64,000 bases of DNA from NCBI GenBank assembly GCA_965153455.1, contig OZ234493.1:15552213-15616212 (forward strand), read 5' to 3'. This stretch comes from Sphagnum compactum (lineage: Eukaryota > Bryophyta > Sphagnopsida > Sphagnales). Positions 12,601 to 24,649 of this stretch are shown piece by piece (the first letter of the stretch is position 1; every line of letters begins with the position of its first letter). The notes beneath the pieces were generated by a model, which made no database searches, was not told the DNA's origin, and saw only the letters and a program-made list of their open reading frames with translations. A program made the position numbers and the translations under genes.

Positions 12601-14160
12601 TTTGTTCAAGTTATTTAATAAATAGAAAATTATTATTTTAAAAGTAATTTCCAAATAATTAGATATATTAAAAACTTAAATGATTAATTTGTGGCTTGAT
12701 TAATTAATTGGATATTAAATAATTATTTTGTTGAAATAATTTACTATTAGTTTTGAATTATTATTATGAATCAATTGATTAGTTTTTGGAAACCATGAAA
12801 GAATAATGATCAATGTTAATTCTAAAATTATTAAAATAATTAAACAATAATACATACACTATGAGAAATTGCGTCCGCCTAAACCACACTACCTTACAAC
12901 TAAAACTAAAAAAACAACTCATATACAATTATTATGCAACTATCCCTTGGGTATTATAACTAATGTGCAACTATTCCCTTAAAAATATGATGTATTAATA
13001 AATAAATTGCGACTTTAGAAAATCAGTTAATTAAATTATAGTTGCAAGTGAATTGAAAATGGGTTTTCTGTACGATAATTTATACATATCGTACATACAT
13101 ATGTAATCAACCATGTTTGATTTTTTTAGGAGTTGCAATGTAATCGCATGTGGCAACTACTTTAAAACTATTATAAATGTGTGATTAAAGCAACGACTAT
13201 GTTATAATTAACATACAATGTACATACATGCGATCATGCCATGTGTCCACATCTCCACCACCCATTATGGGATACATTTGCAACTAGTTTTTTATTATGA
13301 TTTTTTCATTAATATGATTAGTATGGCCATTAATGCGCCACTATTAATGTATTAATATTTAACTATGTTATGATTACAATACAACTACTTATAACTTAAT
13401 AAAGATACATATTCATCAATTATTTACATCTTCATCATATGTGTTTCATTTTGAGTGATTTAAAATGTTATGGGAACATTACTTCAAGTTTTAAAAATAA
13501 TCTTTGAAGTGCAAAGGAAAATGAGTAATGAAAAAATAACAAAAAAAAAAAAAACTTTCCAACTTACAATTTTTTTTTTTTTTTTTCTTTGGACCTCTCC
13601 TATTTTCAAACCTCATAAATTTCTTATTTCTTATTCATTTAAAATGATTTAAATTGTTATAGAAACGCCACCTAAAGTTTTACAAATCATCTTAGAACTC
13701 TAACAACAATAGAACAACATATAAGGAATTTTGTGGGTGTTTGGGAACCAACCTTTGTAACATTTGGTGGTTTGTTTTTTTGAGATCTTGACCCCCTCTA
13801 GTTTGGGGCCATAACTTTCTCAAATTTATTATGTTTTTGATGATTTTTAGTGTAGAGATGTGCCAATAAAAAAGGTTCAAGTGTTTTTTAGACAACAAAA
13901 ATAATGGAGCACTCCCCTTGAATCTGACCTATCTGAACATTTGATTGTTATAATTACAATTCAATTACAATTAATAAACAACTAAAAGATTTAACCCATA
14001 TGCTCTGTCTTTGAATCTCATGTTATAAACTATATAAAGAAGGCTTGTTCTCTTATGTTCTCACATTAAAATACATGTGTCATTTTGGGATGAATTGAAA
14101 AAAGTTTAACATAAAAACAAAATTAAAATTAAAAAAAAATCATAATTATTTTTTAGTGCA
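9640..14160. other. AT-rich gene-free region with extreme AT core
   Basis: There are no genes, RNA genes or intact mobile elements that I can support. From about 11430 to 12860 the sequence is almost only A and T, dominated by TTAATTA/AATTATT-type words. Adjacent A- and T-runs at 13542-13590 could pair. The parts flanking the Harbinger relic are probably decayed transposon DNA that has become too diverged to name. Confidence 0.6.
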
Positions 14161-14161
14161 C

Positions 14162-14275
14162 TTAATTTTGTGTTTTCCTACCTACTTACCTACATATGTA
14201 AGTAGGTAGGTAAGTAGGTCCTAGGTAAATAGGTAGATATGTAAGTCTTGAAACCTCCCAACCTACCTACCTATG
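14162..14275. repeat. GTAG-rich inverted repeat (hairpin) element
   Basis: ACCTACCTACTTACCTA is followed after a few bases by TAAGTAGGTAGGTAAGT, so the segment can fold on itself. A second CCTACCTACCTA block follows near 14260. The same GTAGG vocabulary builds the satellite at 15.5-16.3 kb, so both may share an origin. Confidence 0.6.
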
Positions 14276-14547
14276 GTTATGTACGACGTACCTAACTACT
14301 AAAATACATATGTTTATTTTGATTTATAGGGCTTTTCTTAGAACCCTTCAAAGTAAGTATGTGACCAAGAGATGGGGAAGGAAGTTTCCATCTATGCGTC
14401 CTCTTCATCAACTGTTTCAGTATGACTACTTCCAACCTCCCTTCATAAACAGTTAGCCTCTGAACGGTTCTTGTAAAGTCATTTTTTGGGGGTTCTTCTT
14501 TTCAAAAGAAGTGAGAGAGCACAAACAGTGCCCCTCCTTTGTATAAT

Positions 14548-14787
14548 GGTGCATTCACACTTGCTGTTAAGTCGGTGTTAAATGAAAATCTAGGTAGCAT
14601 CCTAGGTGGCATGCAATGTTAAATAGGTGATAGCTTAATGTTAAGTGAATGTTAACTTAACATAAAATTTTCATGGTAGGTTAAGCAAGATTAAGTCCTA
14701 AACGACTAGCATGATGTTAGGGGACTTGACTAGCATGATGTTAGGGGACTTAACACTAGACTTCCTAACACCAAGTGTGAATACACC
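14548..14787. mobile_element. MITE-like element, about 240 bp, with imperfect terminal inverted repeats
   Basis: The left end reads GGTGCATTCACACTTGCTGT. The reverse complement of the right end reads GGTGTATTCACACTTGGTGT, giving a terminal inverted repeat of at least 20 bp with two mismatches. The interior is non-coding and rich in TTAAC/GTTAA words. It contains a 25-bp direct duplication (ctagcatgatgttaggggactt) at about 14707 and 14732. No unambiguous target-site duplication is visible: the left flank is tataat and the right flank is tttact. The termini resemble those of non-autonomous DNA transposons, possibly Harbinger-related, but the superfamily is inferred only. Confidence 0.75.
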
Positions 14788-15370
14788 TTTACTTGCCTAC
14801 AATACGTATCCCACTTATACATAGGTAGTTGTTACCTTGGTATTGTGAGGGGGAAGCACGAGGGTTTACATAATAGGTTACCAAGGTGAACCCTTAGTAA
14901 CTCAGATGTGATTCATCCATAATCGACCAAGTCATCACATGGTTCCAATAGATAGAGGTGATCAATGGGTGCTGGGTCACATAATCCAAACATGTCTTTC
15001 AAGACATCAGAGTTGAAAGTTCCCAAAATGTAAAATCTTACACCACCATATTTTCTTACTCTCAAATCCATCAAAATGTGTTGTAGAACCATTTGTCAAT
15101 AGAGTTACTCTTCATGTGATGTGCATTTTTGTACCCCAATGAATTCTAGTTTTTGCCCAATCATTCATTCATTCATTCATTCAAAAGCCAAAAAAATTCA
15201 GAATGCATCCATCACAAAATATTGTCAAATTCAGATGGCACATACCATCAAATTTTCCTACACTCATGAAGTGGGAATCAAAAAATAAAAATAAAAATTT
15301 GAATTATTATTTTTCAATAGAAAATACCCAGCCTTCAAATGATTTATTTTGGTCCAACAATCCTAAAATT

Positions 15371-15497
15371 TCATCCATCATGGTTCATTCAATTGAAAGG
15401 CAAACATGATATTCATCCATCATGGTTCATTCAATTGAAAGGCAAACATGATATTTCATCCATCATGGTTCATTCAATTGAAAGGCAAACATGATAT
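15371..15497. repeat. Three tandem copies of a 42-43 bp unit
   Basis: The unit starts TCATCCATCATGGTTCATTC and continues AATTGAAAGGCAAACATGAT. Copies start at 15371, 15413 and 15456 and are nearly identical, implying recent duplication. An (ATTC)n run sits about 200 bp upstream at 15163-15182. Confidence 0.9.
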
Positions 15498-15537
15498 TCA
15501 TGACCAAGCTTGTGCAATGCAAGCTTCTTCTTATTAT

Positions 15538-16345
15538 GAGAGGTAGGTAAGTAGATAAGTAAGTAGGATATTACTAGGTGACTAGTTAACTTCATAGGTT
15601 GGTAAGTAGGTAGGATGGTAGGTAACAACTACTAGATTAAGTGGATGCATATAGATGGTTAGCATGTTGGTAAGGGCTATGGGTTGTTAGTAGGTAGGTA
15701 GTAAAAACAGAAAATGAGCCTAGGGTTGGATTATAGGTGGCCACTTACCTATGTAGGTTGATAGATAAGTAGGTAGGATATTATTAGGTGGGTAATTAAC
15801 TTCGTAGGTTGGTAAGTAGGTAGGATGGTAGGTAACAACTACTAGATTAAGTGGATGCATGTAAGATGGTTAGCAGGTCGGGAAGGGCTATGTCTTGTTA
15901 GTAGGTAGGTAGTAAAAACAGGAAACGAGCCTAGGGTAGGATTATAGGTGGGTCACTTACCTGCGTAGGTTGATAGGTAGGTAAGTACGATATTATTAGG
16001 TGGGTAATGAACTTCGTAGGTTGGTAAGTAGGTAGGATGATAGGTAGCAACTACTAGATTAAGTGGATGCATGTAGATGGTTAGCAGTTGGGGAAGGGCT
16101 ATGTATTTGTTAGTAAGTAGGTAGTAAAAACAAAAACTGACCTTAGGGTAGGATAAATAGGTGGCCACTAACCTGTGTGGGTGGGTAGGTAGGTAGGTAG
16201 GTAGGTAGGTAGGAGAATAGGTGGCTAGGTCTAGATTAAGTGGATGCTTCTAGATGATTAGACCATATTGGGTTGTTAAGTGTATACATGTAGCTGATGG
16301 TTAGTAGGTATGTAAGGGCTTGTGGGTTGTTAGTAGGTAGGTAAG
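15538..16345. repeat. GTAGG-rich satellite, about 211-bp unit, three full copies plus a degenerate fourth
   Basis: The landmark GATATTA(C/T)TAGGTG recurs at 15567, 15777 and 15989, giving periods of 210 and 212. Each unit also carries CAACTACTAGATTAAGTGGATGCAT, GGGCTATG and a TAGTAGGTAGGTAGTAAAAAC segment. A fourth, shorter and more diverged unit extends to about 16345 and contains a (GTAG)n run at 16187-16212. No coding potential is seen. The satellite ends next to AAAACCCTAAACCC. Confidence 0.9.
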
Positions 16346-17369
16346 TAATTAAAACCCTAAACCCTTTGGACTTTGTACGCAGCGTGTGCACTTGCAAAGT
16401 GGTGCCGAAGTGAGAGAGTCCAGTTCACCACCTTCGTGAGCAGATTCTCGTGGATGGGGGGACAAGGAATTCGGGATTGCAACAGCGGGGTTGCTGGACA
16501 TGATCCGCAGTGTTGAGTCCTCACAATTTGATATTCACGCTGACAGACAGCTGAGAGTTTTGCTATAAAACCTTACTCAACACAGAGTCCACTGACAAAG
16601 AGACTGCAAGTCCATTGCTGTAGTCCATTGCTGCATGATCAGTACGTTTTACTATTTTGTAGATTTCTGGGTCTCATTCTTTTAGATGGCAACAAAGCTG
16701 TAATTCATGGGTTGTTCTTTCAGACTGTGTTTCTTGAGGTTTGATGGGGTTGGGTGATTGTGATCTTGCTGCTGATCAATCGGGCCATACAGACAGAACT
16801 GGAAGATATAGATCTATTTCTCATGATCTTCAGTTAAGATGCATTTTGCAGTACTTGGGTGTCAGCAGCTCACAAATGACCAGGAATTGTGTTTTTCTTT
16901 TCCAAGACTGCATGTCTCATGCTAAATTCCTGATTGACTGCTGATCATCAAGTCATCTGATTTTTTTGCTGCAGCTGAACAAGAAATTTAAGCAAATCAT
17001 AGAGACCATCCATCCATCCATTACCTTCTCAAATTCACACCATGGTGCCACCAATCACAGTTACAAGGTATATCTCAGAAAAACCTAATTAGCTCCAGCA
17101 GCTCCATGTGTGTGATCACATATGTGTCCAGTATTTGATCACCCTAGTATCATCAAGCTGGTTTGACATTAAGGTGCCTAATACGATAATGTGATGGATG
17201 GGCATCTTCCATAGAAGTGCATGCATCGAGATAAGAAGTTTTAGATCCAATAAGGGAAGTTTTTTAGTTTGAACCTTCTGTGAAGGGCAGAGTCATTTTG
17301 CTATGAGCTGCTTGCTACATGGATTGTTATCTTGGATTGGGTTGGTGGTGAGGGACAATTTGCAGCCAG

Positions 17370-20228
17370 CAGATTCCTGAAGTCTTGAACTCCAAGTTGG
17401 AGTATCGCCCAGCTCTTTTTGATGGCTCAACCATGTGATCAATTTTTACATACTTGAATCATGGATCCATGAAAGTGAGCATTTTTTGTCCAAGCTTTGC
17501 ACATTGCAACAGACACTGCAAGTCGATACTTTTGGCCTTTGTTCGTTCCAGAATCTCATTTGTATATTTATCCACATTTACAAATTTCTCAAAGATAACA
17601 ACTTAATCAGCTTCTAGGGTGATGTAAAAATCAAATCCTGAAAAAGAAAAAGAAAATACATTAAACTCCATGCTACCATTGACAAACACATTTATGAATT
17701 TTTTGGGTAGAAATATTGATGAACTGAAGTTAGCGGGTAATCTCATAATCTCTACACCAGACATTATCTGGAGCAGGATTAGAAGTACTGATCAATTCCA
17801 AGGCAAGGTGGAAGTTCCTGTCAGGTTCACAAATTCAACACAACCTGCATAGTGGGGAAAGGCAAGTATTTCACCATCTTAAATTTTGCAAACTTATTAT
17901 TTATACTAAATTCATGGTTTATTCTGCTCAAAATCAATTCACGGGATCTGTGTTTCTAAACATTATGTGGGTTGTTCTGAACAGACTGTATTACAACTGT
18001 TGAGTGTATATGCACAATATGTCTGAATTGCTTGCAATTGCAAGGTAGGTAATATATGTTTTCACAAATTAGCATGGATTATGAACTAACAGCAGAAATG
18101 GACAAATGAGGAGTGTTGATTGTGGAGCACTGTGTGGTTGCTGAATGTGGCTCTAGCTGCTTGTACATCTACTTAAAAGAATTAGGTTATTTACCCTGAT
18201 GTGAATCTACTCTTGGCCATGTAATCAATGATGTAAGGTATAGAATATGACGTAATGGTCCACAACAAATTCACAGTTAGGTTTCTGCAATCGATAAGCA
18301 CAAGAAGAAATGAATTGAAAACCACCTGTTTATGTGATCTGTTATGGGGATTTGCTGACTAATCCACTCGGTTCATTTTGCAGATAGATTAGTTTGCAGG
18401 GAATCACTGATGATAGGTGGTGTGCACAGGGTTTGGATGAGCAAATAGAGTGTGTGGCAATCAGTGTTGCTGACAAGCCTGTTTGGTTCACAGAGAAACT
18501 TCATCCTGTTGGCAAAGTAAGTAAAATACTTAATTTGCACTTCATTGCTTCTGGGTGTTCTACTATGAAGAAATTTGAAATAATTTCCAATTTCCAATCA
18601 TCAGCGCAATTTGAACTTTGTGAAAACTCTTGGCCTGATTTTCATACTTCTGCTATCTATTGGAGAGGATAGGTTCCTGTACTGGAGCATAATGGCAAAG
18701 TGAAGGGGGAAAACTTGGACTTGCTTAAGTACCTCGACCAAGAATTCAGAGGGCCAACCATCAGACCAACTGTGTGTCTGTCTACTAACTCTTGCTTTAA
18801 AATTTGTGTATCCCTAGAGATTTACTTCTTTGTCATCCTGGAATGCTAAAAAGAATGCCATCATCCTTGATAATACATCTTAAAATATGTCCTAACAAGA
18901 ATGTCATCAACCTTGATAATACATCTTCAAATATGTGCTAACAAGAATGTCATCAATCTTGATGTCATTACATCTTGGAATATGTGAAAGACTCATGATG
19001 GGTAGATCACATTATTCACAGAATGCTTTGTATATGAAGTTGCAGTTTCATAAACCATGACTCCTCCCCAGATGATGAAAGTGCCACGAGCAAGTGACAA
19101 AAAAGAAGGCAACTTAGCAAATGAAAAACACATTTTTTATGATTGAAAATGCACAAGAATTATAGTCATGTATTATTATGGATGGTGCGCCTGCTTGGAT
19201 GATAACAGGACAAGGACAAGAAAGAGGCAGCTACAGAACTATTGAAGTATGATCTTACCTTCTAAGAAGCTTGGTGTGAAGGAATCAACTACTATGATGC
19301 TACCACAGCTGATATAGACCATGCTGTAGGTAGGCACTCTGTCCATTCTCCTCCTATTATCCTTGTTTTGCAGTTTTTCTTCACTTGTTTGAAACGAGAC
19401 TCAAATTTTGCTAAGAATTTGGGAGCACGTTGTTATGATGTCATGTTTCAAAACTTGAAGGTTGTCTCTTACTGACAATTGAAGCTTTCAGAAAGAGCCT
19501 GAAAGAAAGGAGTTGGTCCTCTTTGTCCAAATGTGATGCTTTCTCTTCTCATTATTTCTGCCCTATATATTGCGTCCAGTGCTTGATTGGAGAATGCACT
19601 TGGTAGATTTGCCAATGAAGGACCATTCTTCCTTGGACAATTTAGCTTGGTGAGGATTGGATTGCGGGGTTTTCATTTTTTTCTTTCATCTTTCAGTGAG
19701 TCTTTTTGCATAAATCTTTTGCAAATCATTTAATGCTAGAAAATTGCTTGCATGAAAAGATTTTCTGGAAAAAAGATTACTGTTGATCTTCAGGTAGTTT
19801 GTATATGAATATGTGCTTGTTTTGTGTGGTGGGTTGACATGGCATATGCCCCTTTCATTGAAAGATTTCAGCTTGCCTTTTCCAGATGTTCTGGTGTGAA
19901 GTTCGATATCACAGCCAACTGAACAAACCTTGCAAAGTGGATCAAGATGACTTTTTATTCATCCCCTTTTTGCTTTGGCCAACCAAGTTTTGTGCAAATG
20001 AGACTTACAAAACTGCTGTCAATGCTACCAAACTACTCTCTACACTATACAGCTGCTTCCCTCTTCCTTTGTCTGGTTATATTGGGATCTGTATATAATG
20101 AGCAAAAACCAATGTGGACTTGTAAACAGGCTATCAATTCTTTGGATGCATATACCAGAACCAAGCTTGAGAACGGATTGGTTGATAAATTCAAGAATCT
20201 GTTGGTGAGTAATTTCCTGCCTTTGTGA
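17370..20228 (+). pseudogene. Lambda-class glutathione S-transferase pseudogene (GSTL/In2-1 type)
   Basis: Exon-sized blocks appear in the order of a plant GSTL gene. They are VLNSKLEYRPALFDGST (17370-17432), GLDEQIECVAISVADKPVWF...HPVGK (about 18429-18516), VPVLEHNGKVKGENLDLLKY...GPTIRPT (18673-18771), a block with ELLKYDLTF then stop then EAWCEGINYYDATTADIDHAV (19209-19329), ENALGRFANEGPFFLGQFSL (19580-19649), VDMAYAPFIERFQ...GVKFDIT (19833-19910) and LDAYTRTKLENGLVDKFKNLL (20129-20225). The family uses a catalytic Cys in a CPYAQR-like motif to reduce glutathione adducts. That motif is missing here: the third exon begins abruptly after a scrambled segment. The in-frame TAA at about 19264 and the lost active site indicate a pseudogene, although splice-like borders are largely intact. 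Confidence 0.85.
18851..18990. repeat. Three tandem copies of a 46-bp unit inside a GSTL pseudogene intron
   Basis: The unit AAGAATGTCATCAACCTTGA plus TAATACATCTTCAAATATGT recurs at 18851, 18897 and 18943, a period of 46 bp. The copies are imperfect. The repeat lies between the fourth and fifth recognisable GSTL blocks. Confidence 0.85.
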
Positions 20229-20568
20229 AATTGAGAGACTCTTTATACGCAAAGTCTTTATTTACAATATGGAAAGGAATATGTAAGAAGATGAGCAATA
20301 ATTATGGCTTGGGTCTTTACCAACTGGCTGCTGTTGGAACTCTGCATCTTCATGACTGCTTCCATTCACTCTGTTATTGAAGTCTCCATACAATACATCA
20401 TCTAGCCATTGGTACTCCACATTTTTATGACTGCTTCCATTGAGTACTTGATATTGAAATCTCCACATAATAAACCAACAAAAACAATTTAGTTTAGTTC
20501 ATGCAAGAAGTAAGATGGAAACTCACCTCCGCCAAAAACTCTGAGAGATACACCAATGGTACCCTAGT

Positions 20569-20847
20569 GTGAAAATGCATTTCACATATGTTCCAGGGAC
20601 TGATGTTGCTCAGAATCCTGGGATCAAATCCTTTTGTAACAAGGGTGTCTGTGCCTGCAGAAGAAGCATTACTTCACACCCATATCTAAATAGAGCAAAA
20701 CTGGTGCAACACTGCCTCTGGCTACAAAGCAATGGTTCAGGATATGTGTTGACAGTCAAATGCGAGGAGGGTTATAGTGGAAATTCATCACCTTATATGG
20801 AGGCCAACTGGCTTATACTGCCAAGATTAAGCGGACAAATAAACTAG
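20569..20847 (+). pseudogene. Possible wall-associated-kinase-like EGF fragment
   Basis: An open stretch contains a Cys-rich segment with NGSGYVLTVKCEEGYSGNS followed by SPYMEANW. This recalls the EGF-like repeat of plant wall-associated kinases, where a Cys-x-Cys-x-EGY-x-GNPYL pattern is typical. Here the first Cys of the pair is missing, and no kinase domain, signal peptide or second EGF repeat is found nearby. The stretch is at best a degraded fragment and chance similarity is possible. The neighbouring GSTL pseudogene shows that this area collects decayed gene pieces. Confidence 0.35.
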
Positions 20848-20849
20848 AA

Positions 20850-22190
20850 AAACTGCATCCAGAAGGCTTTTACATGATCATGGAGAATGCAGGAATTATA
20901 TGTGAAAAAGAACCATGAGGGAATTTTGAGATTATTTACAAGAGAAGAATGTGAATATGAATGATAACTATACTTTAGAAGGATCTATAAACCTCACATG
21001 CATATGACTGAACTTTGTGACTGGAATCAGATTAATAGGAAGGTGTCAGTTTCTACATCAGCAGATTGCGGCAATAAAACTGATTAAAATTCATACCATT
21101 ATGGCTTTCTCATAGGTGTTTCTAAAGTGTTGGATAGAGGCTGCTCACCCATAGACTCCTGTACACAATGAAACCAGCAATGTGAAGGCAGAGATCAGCT
21201 TCTTCGAATAGGGCCCCACTGTGAAGCCTAGTTGTTAACCTTCAAAAGTCAGGTACATCTACCTGCAACAACTACCCATGATTTGACCACTAGAGAAATG
21301 CAGACCTGCACATCATTAACCACAATTCCTAGCTGTCTGCCATCCTGACACAACATCAAGCTGAAACTAACATGGGTCAGAGCCCAAGTCCTGCATACCC
21401 ATCCCTGGAATTGGATAGTGTCTTGGAAATGCTGGAAGGCCCCAACAATTGAGTTCCTTGCAACAGAAATCTACAAAATCTAATGCCCAGCCTAACAGCC
21501 AGACAATCCACCAGAGATGCATCATCTCACTCATGGTTCAGATCCTGAAACACCTAGACAGCCTTAAAAAAATCCCATCACATGCACCATAAAAATTTCA
21601 TGCAGCAGGCCATTATTCTGCAGACATTCTGTGAAGGCGAATAAGAATGCACTTATGGGAATGGAAATCTCTTTGGAATTTGATGCCCTTGGGATTCAAG
21701 GCATCCGAATAGAATTGTACAAAAGTAAAGCAAAGAGTACATATTACAATACAAAGCATTGAATGAAGACAATGGAACACTGCAGGGAACTCGCAAATTA
21801 TATGACTGTTCATAGAGAGGTGAAAAACTCATTAGGAACACAGCCATTACCCATGCCATGCTCTGTTGCTCATGATCAGCAACAGTTTCTTGTGCACACA
21901 TTGAGCCCAGTGTGCAGATTTCAGAAATCACTATCTGGTCCAAGAAAGCCATGAATGGGTCCCTGCTCGAGCCCTCAGTGGCATAGGATCTTTCAATCTG
22001 TACTGCACCTTAGTTTGTGGATAGGTTCATCTCAACTGATATAAACAAAGTGGCAACAAAATCCCCAGCACGTCCAGCTTGTCTGCAGGAGGTGGGCATG
22101 TTGTAAATGGATTTTTTTTTTGCCATTGTCACCAAACTGGAAAGCTTCACAGTTGACAACCTCTTTGTTACTCTTCTCCAAATCTTTTGG
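20850..22190. other. Spacer and 3' flank of membrin, no gene seen
   Basis: No open frame of recognisable family is present. The part nearest 22190 should contain the 3' UTR of the minus-strand membrin gene. Open frames at 21613-21954 are unsupported. Confidence 0.4.
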
Positions 22191-22913
22191 TTAGTGAGTC
22201 CATCTCCAGAAGACTATCACAATGATAATGGTGACAAGCATCCCGACATACGCCACCCATTTGTCCATGAGCTGCCGCCTTTCAATCACTCTCATCACTG
22301 AATTCCCCAACCCCACAGTATTCAATACATCATAGGCTTTGCGCTGAGCTTGCTTGAGTCGATCCCGTTGGATGGCATACTGGGCAAGCACAGCAGTCCC
22401 AGTTGAAAAAGCATCATCCAGCAAGCGGGAAGAGTTGCGTACAGATTGCATGGATTGAGCTTCCTCGTCATACACCTGTAAGACCTGAGCTCCATCTCCT
22501 CTTGTTCTCTTGAAGAGTTCAGCTCGTTCCTGAGCCTCCATTTGCCGACGACGCTGGCGACCCTGGTAGTTCTCCAGCCCTGCTTTCAAAGCCTCCACTT
22601 CCTCTGCCACTTGCTCCACCTTGCGCTTCCACAGATCACGAGGCCCTTTAGGTATGATCTGCCTCCACAAGCGATCCATTTCTGTGCTCCACACTTGCAG
22701 CTGCCCTAGCTCATTTTTCACTCGCTGTGCAAGGTCTGGCGCCACAACAAGGGGCCCTTCCTGCCCCACTCCCACTCCGCCTCTGAAGCTAGGACTCGGC
22801 TGCTGCTGCTGCTGTCCTGACGATTCCAAACGCTCCAACCTTTCCAGTCCATCACGCACCTGCAACAATGTATGGCGAGCCTGAGCGTACACATCAGATA
22901 GCGTGGCTGCCAT
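22191..22913 (-). CDS. MEMB11: Membrin, Golgi Qb-SNARE (240 residues, intronless)
   Basis: The full-length single-exon protein is close in size to plant membrins. It acts as the Qb-SNARE in ER-Golgi and intra-Golgi membrane fusion, anchored by its C-terminus. An N-terminal helical segment (VRDGLERLERLES) is followed by a Gln/Gly-rich insert at residues 33-52. Then come family-typical blocks DLWKRKVEQVAEEVEAL, a basic/acidic helix ending EAQERAELFKRT, and VYDEEAQSMQSVRNSSRLLDD leading into the SNARE helix. AQRKAYDVLNTVGLGNSVMR and IERR follow. Residues 217-238 (WVAYVGMLVTIIIVIVFWRW) form the tail anchor. The start at 22913 fits the family's N-terminus. The Gln/Gly insert near the N-terminus is longer than in the angiosperm proteins I know. 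The symbol is by homology to Arabidopsis MEMB11/12; orthology is not tested. Confidence 0.95.
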   Translation of the reverse strand: MAATLSDVYAQARHTLLQVRDGLERLERLESSGQQQQQPSPSFRGGVGVGQEGPLVVAPDLAQRVKNELGQLQVWSTEMDRLWRQIIPKGPRDLWKRKVEQVAEEVEALKAGLENYQGRQRRRQMEAQERAELFKRTRGDGAQVLQVYDEEAQSMQSVRNSSRLLDDAFSTGTAVLAQYAIQRDRLKQAQRKAYDVLNTVGLGNSVMRVIERRQLMDKWVAYVGMLVTIIIVIVFWRWTH

Positions 22914-24649
22914 ATCTCTGCTGCTGCTGCTGAGTCAAGATGCTGTAAAACTTGGTTTCTCAAAGAAGAAACATGCTCTTCTTCCCTCCGTGGTTTGTTT
23001 GCACACAGAAATCACGATTCGACTCTGATCCTTCCTGAGGCTGCTAGAGACAAAGAAAAGAAGCACAACATCAGCCCGGGAACTACCCAAAGGCCAGAAG
23101 ACAGCAACCGGAGAACATCAGAGAATTATACGGTACTGCTCAAGAACCTTAAGAAATCCTCTGCACTCAGTTTCTGATGCAATGCAAGAAAATCTTGGAT
23201 CCAGACACGGAAAGAAGACAGACATCACCACCAGGACGCAGATCCTCCCGCTGCCTTGACGGGAACGGGAACGCGCTCGGATGCAGACCTCCCTTCGCTC
23301 CTTCGACAGCAACGGGCAGCAAACCCTGAAAGACCAAATCCGGACAACCGAGTGCCCTTGCTTCATGAAGATCCAAAAGCTGCGGCCTGATTGCAGCAAA
23401 ATGCTCGAGATCGAGATCGAAATTGAGAGGGATATCAGACAGACAAACAGACAAGACAACATATTGAGAGATGAAAAGGAGTGGCGGATACGGAAAGCGC
23501 ACCGAGTTCAAGATCTCCCTGCAGCGGCTTGAAAAGCTCGCAGCGCTCGTCGAGATGATGGATCTGTGGAGCAGTAAGAAGCCTGTTGAGACGGCAAGAG
23601 AGAGAAATGCAGGATCACGACACCAGAAATGACAACGGTGATCACAGATCTACATGCGCGGTTATAGCAATGGACGAGACTTTGTGCTCCATAGCTCCTC
23701 CGGTGGTGGTTTGCTTTCTTCCAAGCTCCTTCATCATCTTCCACCTGCTGCCTTGCAGCCTTTTCCTCTTAACCTTCCAACAGCACAGAAAGAGGGGGTT
23801 CCACTGACAAATGACATTATTGTGTGCACACTGTGTACAATTTGCAGATGTGTTCAAATGCAACAAAAATGCAAAACTATGACAAACAAAGCTTCACAAA
23901 CGAATTGCAATGTATTGAATAACTGGAAGACTCCTGGGTCTGCACAGAGTCCACAATCTTGTTACAAATGCCACACTTTGCACTCTGCTCAAACAATGAG
24001 AAGAAGATTATCCTGCTGAGCATGTGGAAAAGGATGTCACCATTCTTGACACAAGCAAGAGAGCCAAAAAAGATGATGTAGACAAACATATTATGAGGAC
24101 GCACAGCAAGACAGCCAACAGATGATGTAGACAAACATATATTGAGAACCAAGATGCAGACAGACTTGTGTACTGGCGATGACACAGAGACAGCAAAAGA
24201 TGCAAAACAAACATGCGCAATCATGAAATGCGTGACACAGATGCAGACAGACTTGTGTACTGGTGGCGACATGGAGGGCGGAAGATGCAAATTTTTCAAT
24301 TGCAGCACCTGCCGACAGGTGAGTTTTGGAGGAGTTGGAACCTCCACAGTGACAGACACACAATTGAGCACACTTTCTCCTCCTTGTTTTGGACAAAGTT
24401 TGTCATTTCAACAAACAGATTTGTCTGTAGTTGCACAGTAAACTATAAAACAGTTGCTACATGAGCTTATTTTCATTACACTCAAGTTCTCAAATTATAC
24501 CTCAACACTTCCATTCCAAAATCTTTAGCAAAATCTTCCCATTTGGAATAATTGCTAGCACCTGGAAGTGTTGAGAATCAAGGCAAACTCTCTCTCTCCC
24601 CTCCTTCAAGAGGTTCTAAACCCTAAAAATCTGCAGCATAATAACCTTC
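22914..24649. other. Membrin 5' region and spacer with small duplications
   Basis: No gene is recognised. Minus-strand open frames at 23118-23511 overlap the expected membrin leader and have no family match. Short direct repeats are present: gatgatgtagacaaacatat at 24072 and 24121, and gatgcagacagacttgtgta with flanks at 24153 and 24240. A telo-box-like AAACCCTAAAA lies near 24620, in the 3' flank of the SERAC1-like gene. Confidence 0.45.
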